Shown piece after piece: positions 25,578 through 37,500 of a stretch of 64,000 nucleotides of DNA; position 1 is the stretch's first letter; each line of letters opens with the position of its first letter. The DNA is from Serripes groenlandicus (lineage: Eukaryota > Mollusca > Bivalvia > Cardiida > Cardiidae). A program made the translations under genes and the position numbers. Under the pieces are notes generated by a model, which saw only the letters and a list, made by a program, of their open reading frames with translations, made no database searches and was not told the origin of the DNA. The stretch covers positions 202,448,390-202,512,389 of the forward strand of contig JASEVX010000001.1 in assembly GCA_031761405.1 (NCBI GenBank), read 5' to 3'.

Positions 25578-28500
25578 GTGCGAAAATTAAGCCTAAAACG
25601 AGCGATTTTAGTACACTTAAAATCGCGGTATTTGGTTTGACAGTTTATGATGTCGCCTCCCCTCTCTCCCTCTTGTTTTGCTAGTTTCCTTTCAACATCA
25701 TATATTCCATTGACTTAAAGTGTGAATGACAGTTGCCTCAGTAATCGAAATCGGGTGTCAGTGATGCCCAAACCAGATTTTCAGATAGTTCATTCACTGA
25801 GATGAGCCATTTATAAATAATATGGTGTGGGGGATATTGTGTTACATCACAAACACTGGCGTAAATCGTAATAAAACAGATAATATCCGATAATTCAAAA
25901 CTAAAGAATAATACATTTACTTTGCGAATGATATATTCATAGTCGTATGTATACTTGTGATTAACTTTAATTGTAATTATGGTTTATAAATAGTATTCCA
26001 TTATGTACTGTAGTTACCTCCCTTTGATAAAGATTCGCCATCTGTCATTTTTTGACGGACATGTGTGTTAATTATAGGTATCTTTGTAAATGTTCGGTAA
26101 AGATCGGGAATCCCTTAGGTGGCTTAGCAGATAATCAGTACATATATACTGAGTTATCTCTAGTTTGAGTCATACTGGGCCTAGTCTCTGACCAGGTAAT
26201 ATCACAGTCTCTAATTAGTTCTTGCGGGTGTTAGGTGTTGCTGGAACACACTCACTCTCAAGGCTGTATTGAGATGGTGAGACAGTTTGCCAAGCTTCAC
26301 TTTGTTGCTCGGAGCGCTTGCTGGGGTGAATAAGATAGTCACCAGTGAGCAGCTACAGCTTATTGAGGCATGGAATTAAAATAGGCCCTAACTCACTGTA
26401 TATGTTCATTGCTGCGTCAATATTAGTTTCGTGTAATTGAAAGCTATTCCTTTTTGTCTCCTATGATTCTCCTTTGATTCGGATGTTGTTCTAAATGTTT
26501 TATCTACTCATTTGTCTTAATCATAAGGCAAGGGAGCTGTGAGGAAAACTTATAGTTGTTAGTTTGATTTATTGATTTGCATTTAATAACCGCTCTGTAT
26601 TACTGTGCAATTGTTACATACTTTTCTAAAGGTGAAATATATATGAATTTTGTATAAAAAACTGTTACCTGCATATGGTAGTCTCAAAATATCTGAATTT
26701 ATGAATAATATTTTTTTCGAAAGAAAAATTATTAAATACCAACCCCAACAAACATTGCTCAGGTACAATATTCTTTTTAAAGCGCGTTAAATATTCGCTG
26801 CGAAACTTGATTATTGTGACCTCAGACAGCGCATGCATGGCGGTCAGGCCTTCAGCAAATGTCCACATTTAATGAACATTAAGTTCCAGTATAGTGCTGT
26901 TATGGTTGTTTTAAACCTTTTGATGCTATGGATCGCGAGAAAAATCATTGTTCGGCCTATTTCTACAAAATAATATGCCATCCCCGTTATTATTTTATTA
27001 AAAATCTTGCCAAAATGGATGAGGGGGTTTAAATCGCATTGCACACCTTGTATTTTTATATATAATACAATAGGGAATCTATTTATAGTAGACTAGTAGC
27101 ACAATCTTTTTTGGGTTTCCCCAAGTTTTCTTATACAATAACATTCAATGATGCCAAATCCACAAAAAACAAAAGCTATGATAATTTCACCTACTAATAA
27201 TATAGGAAAATCACTGGAATTCAATAATAACAATAACCTTGTTCTTCACAATCACAGCATTGTTTTCTCTGAAGTCGAAAAACTACTAGGCATACAAGTT
27301 GACCATAATCTCAACTGGAAAATCCAAGTTGAAAAAGTACTCAAAAAATGCAATTCTTTACTTTACCTTCTGCTTCGAATTAAATGCTTCCTCAATATAC
27401 ATGCGCGGAAACTCTTTTACAATGCCTACATTTTGCCTCATATTGATTATTGTTGTACAATTTGGGGTAACTGTAGTGACAAACTTTTAAGCAATATATA
27501 TAAATTCCAAAAAAGAGCTGCACGAACTATCCTAGACAAGACATATGACACACCAAGTGAGGAACTCTTTCAGGAACTTAAATGGATGAAATTTCACGAT
27601 AGAATTACATACAAAAAGGCTATACTTGTGTACAAATCCCTTAAAAAAGAATTCCCAGAATACATGACTAATCTATTTACATCATCAACCAATACAAATT
27701 TAAGATCTGCCGCCCAGCATACACTTAGCATTCCTAAACCTAGGATAGAATTTTTTAGAAAATCTTTGACCTACTCAGGACCAAAAATATGGAACCAGAT
27801 TCCACTACATGTCAGGAACTGTGAAAATTTAAAGAAATTTAAATCCACATATCTTTCCTGGTGGCATAGTGGTGGACATCTTTTACTCAATTAAACTCTC
27901 TCCCATAACAGTGCTGGTTTCCTGAATGCAACAGTTGTCTACATGAATATGTGCATGATACCTTATAATATTATATGTAAAATTTGTAAATGTTTTAACA
28001 GAGGCCCACAGGGAAGACTGGGCATGCCCAACTGTGCAGCCTCTATAAATAAAGTCTTTATTATTATTATTATTATTACAGTCATTATTTTGTATAGCAT
28101 ATGAACCATATTTATAAAGACTATTTTTAGTAGTATGGTATACCAGGTATTGTGTATTTTTTTTTTTAATTTTCTCAAAAGAAAACTAGACACCTGTTGG
28201 TTAATTAAGATGCAAAGAGTAATAAAATGGTTGGAAAATGTGTCTGATCTTATTTTTATACCATGTTTATTAACCATTTTTCTCAAACATATTATTTACG
28301 ACACCTCTAAAGTAGACCACTATGTTTTTTTTAAAAATGTTATTCAATAATAATAAAATAAATGTTTTCATAGTCGTCTGCTCCAGATTTGTTGGATACG
28401 TAAAAGGGTTAATTAAGTACAGTGAGTTATTTAAAATTTACTTAACCCTTTCCCTCATACGACAATTCTGCAGCAGACGACTTTGAACATTATGTTGTCA

Positions 28501-31500
28501 AATAATAGAAAATCTCTATAATTGAATGGATAACCTATGACTAAAAGTGGAAAACATTGTGACAAAAGGAGAAATTGCGCGTTTTGTGCAATTTCTTCTT
28601 TTGTTACTATGTTTTCAAAAAGCCGTCTGCTGCAGAGGCGTCAGAAAGCGTCTATATGAGGGAAAGGGTTAAAACGGTTGAAATCACTGTGGCAATAAAA
28701 GAAATTAGTATTATTATATGTTGGAAAGGGTTAAAGAACATAACTGATTTACTACAGTAACAACAAAGCGCAACAAATATTTCCTTAAAAGTTCTTTTCC
28801 TTGTTATATAAATTAACACTCATACTATTCTTCTAATACAATATGATTAAAAAGTTCTTCATTTGGTCTGTACTGTTACTATATATTATATTTTGTGATA
28901 TGGTTTCAAGCTTTAATATGTTCAAAGTAAGCCTGTTTATTATGACTAATATTTCTTTTCTTTTTCTATATATATGATTTTGATATTTGTAACTTATAAT
29001 TAATCATACATTATAGAGGGATGTCACTCAAAAAATATTTGAAAAAACTAAGTCTGCCATAGTACTATTTTACGTTGATTTATCAATTGACTTATAGTTA
29101 AAAATGCATTCAATGTCAGATTTATATATCCATTGTTTCTGCATTTATAAGTGCATGTAGTACTAATAGACCTATCATCAATTGAAAGTTAGCAATGCAT
29201 TAATGTTTTCACTTTTTCTGTATTCATAGGTAATAGACCTGTTGACCAAATATGGAGGAAAGAGAGACACCTACCTAAGTGAGATGGTCAGTCACGTTAT
29301 TGCCGATGATGTGGAAAACAGTGACTACCAGGAGGCCAGGGAGCTGTTTGAACTCCCATGTGTTATGGTAAGTTGGTTATGTTGCAATGGCTTTTCTGCA
29401 AGCGATATGCCACTTCATGGCAGATGACTTTGAAAACATCTTGGCAAAAGTGTGGAAAATTTCTTATAATATACAGGCTCGTATTATAATTGAAAGGAGT
29501 TCAAAACATGTTGGCAAAAGTCATCTGAAGGAAAAATCTCAGTCTGGAAAAAATAAAATACTGGCTATAAATTATAATTTTGATATAGAGTGGAACACAT
29601 TGCACAATTAACCCTTTCCCTCATATAGATGCTTTCTGACACCTCTGCAGCATACAGATTTTTTGAAAACATAGTGACAAAAGAAGAAATTGCTCAATAC
29701 AAGCAATTTATCCTTTTGACACAATCTTTTCCATTTGTAGTCGTAGGATATCCTTTCAATTATAGAGATTTTCTATTTTTTGACAAAATACGTTCAAAGT
29801 CGTCTGCTGCAGAATTGTCGTATGAGGGAAAGGGTTAAGAAATTTGTCTTCAGATGTCAAGATAAGGTGGAGTATACAGCTCCTTTCCCCATACTATCTC
29901 TCTTATTAGCCAACAAAACCCAATGAAGTGTGTTCTCAATAGAATCGGCTCATTGAGACGGTTCTTTTGAGTACCCACAAGATAGTGTTAGAGGGTCAAA
30001 TAAGGAATTTAGAACACGAAAAACGCCCCTTATCTAAACTTATGTTGTCTTATTCCCACATTGTATTTATTAAATCATCTGCTTCCAAGTTATCAAAATT
30101 CATCTGTAAACAGAGAAAAGGTTAAATGATATGAATCAGTTATCTGGCCATAAAACCTTGAACAAAAATTGGTCACTGTCCGAAACTGTTACAATATTTT
30201 GTGGTTTTACAAAGTTTAATAATATATATCGAACCTTAAAGAGTTTGTGTGACTTGCACCTTCTGTGATATATAAACCAGCATTCAAAATAAGCTTTTTT
30301 GGCTGGAAGCAAGTACTTGCTACCTGCTTTGAAAGTAGGTAGTAAATTCTTAAACAAAACTGGGCCTTTTTTTTCACGTAGCAAGTTTTTGCTACTGATT
30401 TTTTGGGCAGGCAGCAAGTTATCATTTTAAATAGCAAGTTTGCTACTTGCTACTGCTAATTTCAAACCCTGTAAACTATAATATATATGTGTTTTTCTTT
30501 CAGAGTGAATGGGTGTTGTACTCAGTCAAGTTGAAGAAGGTGTTAGAGTATCCTTTCACAGTACTGTATTTGTTGGTTTTCAAAAGACTGCTGTAAACGT
30601 TTTAAACTAAGCCTAATATACAGTTAAGAACATCATGAAATTGACAATCTGAGCGGAACGTGATTGGATCGTGAGCGTGATTGGAACGAAGTTGGAACGC
30701 TTTATGAGCGGAACGGAATTTTGCGCTCTGAACGAAACAATCATGATGATTGCAAAAATCCAATCATTCGCTCGTTGAACGGTTGCAACAACTATCCGAT
30801 AATTAGTTTACGAAATTATTTTATTAACCCTTTACTGGATAGCCCAACTGCCCATTTACCTATATTATCTCCATATATAGGCATCTATTTGATAAACCAA
30901 TAGTCAATTAACTACTGATAAAAGCCTGTACATTATCTCCATACAGGGTATTGGGAAAATCATAAGAATTTGACACCTGTCCTAATTAAACCCAACTATC
31001 TGTATAAAATATTGTAACTACCTTTTATATGTCAGTATAAACATTGTGGGAAATTAAATTACCTTTACATTGGTGTAAAATACACTATTTCAGCATGAAA
31101 AGAACTGAAGCAAAACAGGAGACGAAAGCAGGGCAATTTTATTTTTTAATTTTTCTTGAAAATGATGAATGTATTTTGCTCATGTCTACCTTTTCAAACA
31201 TTGTTATTGCGGAAAAAAAAACAAGTGAAATTACTCCAGAATATAACAACAGCAATTTCAAGTTTAATTTTTTAAAACCAGATACTCCGTAAAGGAAATA
31301 TGTCTTAATTTCTACGAAGTTTTCAAAAGTCAACTCTGTGACATACAGGAGTAAAATTAGTAAAACTTAATGGAGAAATCACCCATCTTCCTGTCATGAT
31401 TCAAAGTCGATTTCACGAGAATAAATGTTAAAACATCCCATATAAATATTTTGAATGTCTAATGTCCTTACGTTTTCATTTCTAACTATTTCCTTTTTGA

Positions 31501-34500
31501 AGAAATAGATCGGCAATAGAAAATTGTTAACCCAAAAAAAAGTCGAATGTAAACACATGTTTGCGTATTTTCCCGTATTCTCAAGGACGATTTAGTTCTT
31601 TGTTTACTTACCCTTGGTTGTTGAAACTCATTATTCCAAGCTCCTATAGAGAAAAGATTGTTGTCGGTAGAAGAACAATCATCCGGAAACAACTTCCAGA
31701 TCAGAAATATCTGATTGAATGTCAGACGGGGTAAAGCCAAAAAAAAAAAAATACAGCTTCAGTTTTGCGGAAGTGTCATAACTGCACCCGTAAATGACCC
31801 ATTTTATTGCCCTTCTGATTTACTAGATCAATCAATCAAAGACCCGCCGGTATTGTGTAGATGAAAACAATAACCACTTATGTCAGCTGTTCACCCCTTT
31901 CCCCATTACAACAAATCACAGCAAACGATTGTGAAAATGTCGAGACAAAAATAAAGAAAATCTATAAAAAAGGAAAGTATAATTACTGAATTAATTCAAA
32001 TCATTGTGGCAAAAGTTATTTATTAAATTTAATGCATTTAGGCTTTCTCCTTTTGCTGCAATGTTTACTCGTCAGCTTTAGTTGCGTCAATATGAATCTA
32101 CATCTGTGAAAGAGGTATTTCCCAGTAGCTTACTTGATTGTCAAAACTGGTATACACCGGAAATGTGATCGGTCAAACAAAGAACCGACTTTGCACGTGT
32201 GAGTAAACCCTTTCCTCTTTCAACAATTATGCCGACGAAATTAAAAACATCTTGACAAAAAATTCAAACTATTTAACCCTTTCTCACGTATAGACAATTT
32301 CTACAGCAGAAGAATAGATTTATACAGGGTTGCTTCATTGTGTTTGCATGGGATCATAACATTGTGAGCAATTTTTTCACGTTTTAAATGTCATCTGCTC
32401 CAGATTTTTTAATATGAAGAAAGGGAGAAATGAAGCCCTGTTGTCAATGTCATGTTTACTGCATGCGTCAGTTATTTTCCATTTGATCTGGGTTGCACGT
32501 GGTTTACACATAATAATACCGTGTCAAATGAAAACCCGCCTTCCGATAGTTGGGAATATTCAGATCAATATGCTCTTCTGTTAAGACTGATTAGGATCAT
32601 CACTGTTCGTAAATCGTCACATAACAATTATCGAAGTCTTTTGAGAACAGTTATGATCAACGCCGGCATTACAATTAAATAAATTGATACCAGCTGTTAT
32701 AAGATTTGGAACAAAACTGATTGCCTATTTTTATGTGTCGCGACTCAATCTGTATATGGTGCATAATGGTAATTTTAGAAAACCCTTGTGAAATAATTAA
32801 AATTTACAATTACAAATGGAAACGGATATTATCATATGGATATTTTTCATAGGAACAAGGTATTTTCAAGCTTATCATTTCCCGACGCATTTCATTCAAC
32901 CTGGGTACTGAATTTTTAAACACTATACATGTTTGGACGCTTTTTACTTACAAACTTTATACAGTAACACTATGATTTAAAGTATCAGATCCCTTTGTAA
33001 ATAAACAAATTGTATTGTGATACACTTTTGGAGGACCTATTCACACGATAAATATACAAATTCCTATAGTCCTATGGCATTCAAACTCCAAAGGCGTCGA
33101 AAAGCGTTTACATTGAAATCGATTAGAATCGATTAGGGTCGTCGAAAACCGTTTATATTGAAATCGATTAGGGTTTTCGAAAATCGTTTATATTGAGATC
33201 GTGTATGAAAGCGTTTATATCCGGTAAAGGGTTAAACGTCATATTTGTATACTTAACTTTTGTTTTATAAGACACTCAAGTATCCGATTGAATTAGAATG
33301 TAACAAATATTATTAATATGATCATTTTCGTAATACGATTTGTTGTTGATATTTAGGGTTAAGTAAAAAAAAATATAAACGAAACGAAATTAATTCAAGC
33401 CAATCAAATCGTTGAACGGATTTTGATCGAAAAAAAGCGTTCCGAGTGAGCGTAAAAAAGCGCTCAATCTGAACGGAACGGAAAAAAGCAATCACAATGT
33501 TATGAATGAGTGAACGCTTTGAGAGCGGATTGGAACGTGAGCGGAACGGAACGGAACGGAGCGGAGCGTGAACGGTTAATTTGTCAATTTCAAGATGTTC
33601 TTAACTGTACCTGTTTTAGAATTTTGAAATTGAAAATTTACATTATGAAAAAAGAAGATAACAATGCGATACTTAAGCTGAAAGACAGAAGAGAAATTTA
33701 TGTTACGGTGAATAACTTCAAAGTTTTTTAAAGTATCTCACATGCTTTAACCATTTCCCTCATATAGACGCTTTCTGATGCCTCTGCAGCAGACGGGTTT
33801 TTGAAAACATAGTGACAAAAGAAGAAATTGCTCAAAACGAGCAATTTCTCCTTTTGCCACAATGTTTTTCACTTTCAGTCATAGACAAAATATGTTCAAA
33901 GTCGTCTGCTGCAGAATTGTCGTATGAGGGAAAGGTTTAAACTTAAATGCTTGTGTTTCTAGGAAGCGTTAGACTCCTAGATTCTTGTCTGGCAAAAAGA
34001 TGTCTTGCTTTTGATTTGTTATCACATAAATGGAGTATGGGTATGATAATTAGTGATGCTTTCATTCTAGATTATTGTCAGAGGGATAAACATGGTTTTT
34101 AGCTCACCTGTGCACGAAGTGCTCAGGGTGAGTTATTGTGATCGCCCTATGTACGGCGTCAGTTGTCCGTCGTCCGTCAACATTTTCTCCTCTGTAACCG
34201 GTGGGTCAACTGGGATGAAACTTCACAGAAAGCATCCTCTCAATGTCCTCACCAGAATTCCTTAAAATTTTTGGGATCCATGCAGAATTCTGGTTTCCAT
34301 GGCAACGAAATGAAAAAAACTTCAAAATTCTTCTCCTTCGAAAGTGTCAGGCCGATTTTCAAATTATTTTGTAGAAATGATCCTTGGGTGACCCTCTATC
34401 AGATTCCTTCAAGCCATGTTGATTGGTCGAAAAACATGGCCGCCAGGGGGGGGGGGGGCTATTTTGCCTTATATGGCTATAGTGCAAACTTAAAAAATCT

Positions 34501-37500
34501 TCTCCTCCAAAAGTGTCAGGCCGATTTTCAAATAATTTTGTGGAAATGTTCCTAGGGTGACCCTCTATCAGATTCCTTCAAGCCATGTTGATTGGTTGAA
34601 AAACATGGCCGCCAGGGGGCGGGGCTATTTTGCCTTTTATGGTTATAGTGAAAACTTAAAAAATCTTCAACATCTTCTCCTCAGTAACCAGTGGGTCAAT
34701 TGGGATGAAACTTCACAGAAAGCATCCTCTCAATGACCTCACCAGAATTCCTTCAAATTATTGGGATCCATGCAGAATTCTGGTTTCCATGGCAACGAAA
34801 CGAAAAAAAAATTCAAAATTCTTCTCCTCCCAAATTGGTTGGCAGATTTTGAACTTATTTTGTAGAAATGTTCCTTGGGTGACTCTCTATCAGATTCCTT
34901 GAAGCCATGTTGATTGGTCGAAAAACATGGCCGCCAGGGGGGCGGGGCTTTTTTGCCTTATACGGCTATAGTGAAAACTTAAAAAATCTTCTCCTCCAAA
35001 AGTGTCAGGCTGATTTTCAAATAATTTTGTAGAAATGTTCCTTGGATGACCCTCTATCAGATTCCTTTAAGCCATGTTGATTGGTCAAAAATTATGGCCG
35101 CCAGGGGGGGCTGGGCTATTTTGCCTTATATAGCTATAGTGCAAACTTAAAAAATCTTCTTCTCCAAAAGTGTCAGGCCGATTTTCAAATAATTTTGTAG
35201 AAATGTTCCTTGGATGACCCTCTATCAGATTCCTTCAAGCCATGTTGATTGGTCAAAAAACATGGCCACAAGGGGTCGGGGCTATTTTGCCTTTTATGGC
35301 TATAGTGAAAACTTAAAAAATCTTCTCCTCCAAAAGTGTCAGGCCGATTTTCAAATAATTTTGTAGAAATGTTCCTAGGGTGACCCTCTATCAGATTCCT
35401 TCAAGCCAAGTCGATTGGTCGGAAACTATGTCCGCCAGATGGCGGGGCTTATATAGCTAAAGTGAAAAAAAAAATCAGGTGAGCGATTCCAGGGCCATCA
35501 TGGCCCTCTTGTTTTAAATGTAGGTTGCTTGGAAAGATTGATGTGTGGATTACTGGTGTGACAAAACCAGGAAACTCATGAGTAGGTGAACTGGCTTCCG
35601 TGATATAACTGAAAAACTGTTGATAACTGCGTTGAACCTCAATCAATGAATTATCTTTAGAATGTCAGCTTTTAGTGCCCGAGATCAGGATTGATCCGGG
35701 GGTCTGGCTATTAGTATACAAACATTTTCAAAAAAAGTAACTTGTGAAGGCTGTTGCATATGCACACGCTCAGCTGTTTTCACTGCAGATGCAACAAGAT
35801 ACATGATCATTTTAAATGTAGGGAGAAGGTGAATGCTGATGCATATGCACAACACACTCGGCTGTTTTCACCGCAGATGTAACAAGAGTCGTTTTGCCTG
35901 ATGCACCTCATAGTTTTTGAATTGAAACAAATATGAACTCATAATGCAGGGTTTAATTAGGAAATGGTTAATTAATTGGCCATTGATAATGTGTTAAAAC
36001 TTTACTGCTTATAAGATCTATATACGATCTATAAATAGGTAGACATATATTTTGGGTTGGATTTAGACTTATGCAACTTCCAAATTGGGAAAAAGTTATT
36101 GATGTTGTCATAAAAATGTTTCCTTGACTAGTTGAAAGTAAGGAATTGTTTGCTCCTGAGGAAAGACTGTTTTCAGGAGTTGTTGCTTGTCCATCAAAGG
36201 TAGGTTGAATGTGAACAAGTCATCAACCCTTCCCCACATACAAAAAATATGCAGCATACATTGTACGACTTTTAAAACATCTAGGCAAAAAATATGTAAA
36301 AAACCTATAACTGAATGTATGTATTGAAAAGATTTGTAAATGTGACAAAAGGAGAAATTGCTCTTTTCATCACAATGTTTTTAAAACAATGCATTTCATG
36401 CAGATGCTTTAAAATGTGTCCGCAATTAGGAAAATATTTGAATAACTTAATATAGTTGATGATATGAAAGGAAACATCTGCACAGTCTGATCAAGACATA
36501 CACTGTTCACATAGTAAATAGCTTGTTAAAAGGTTCCTTCAACTTGTTCAGATTCTGATATTAAAGACAAAGCATATGTCCAAGATGATTTGAACCTACA
36601 CTGCTCAGAATTGCCCATTTGCACCTTTTCTTATGGACAGGTTCAATAAAATAATTATTGCAAGTATATTCTGACATGTATAATAACAATTTGTATTAAT
36701 AACTTAAGTAAGCAGTCATTATTTTACAGATGTGTTAGATTCCTAGCTCAAATTGAAACTTTTTTTTAGGTGAGTAAAGGTACTGAAAATGGTTTGAGAT
36801 CCTTACAGTAAAAATCTTTTACATGTAGCTTGACACAATTTCTCTGTTTTGTAATGAGTAACAAAGAGGTCTCTAGTCGAAGACATAATGTCAAGATCTT
36901 GTTAACCCTTTCCCTCATATAGATGCTTTCTGACGCCTCTGCAGCAGACAGCTATTTGAAATCATAGTGACAAAAGAAGAAATTGCACAAAACGTGCAAT
37001 TTCTCCTTTTGCCACAATGTTTTCCACTTTTAGTCATATGTTATCCATTCAATTATAAAGATTTTCTTCTTTTTGGCAAAACATGTTCAAAGTCGTCTGC
37101 TGCAGAATTGTCGTATGAGGGAAAGGGTTAATAAAATATCCACCGGAATCAGCATTTGAATGTTCTGTATGTTTGTCAGCAAGTAAATTGAAAAGGATTT
37201 GATGTTGTTTGCTAGATATTGATGTGTATTAACTTTGATGATTATTTATGATATCAGCTTGAGGAAGGAGACTGGCTGTCACTATGGGGAATGATAGTTT
37301 ATAATGGTGGACGATGTCAGTCTACGCTAACCAACAAATGTACACATCTCATAGTTCCAGCCATGGAAGGGGTATGTAACCTTTGATTAGCTCAACAAAA
37401 AGTTTCTTATATATGAGGGATGCTCTGGGAAAACCAACCTTAGGGAGTTTGTGACCAGTGTAGATACAGCCGGCGCAATAATGCAGTCTGATCTGACCAC

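Noticed and set aside
34163..34902. Open frames of 130 and 65 codons
   Set aside because: They lie in the tandem units of HINE-like element D and repeat the same peptide (VTLYQIP).
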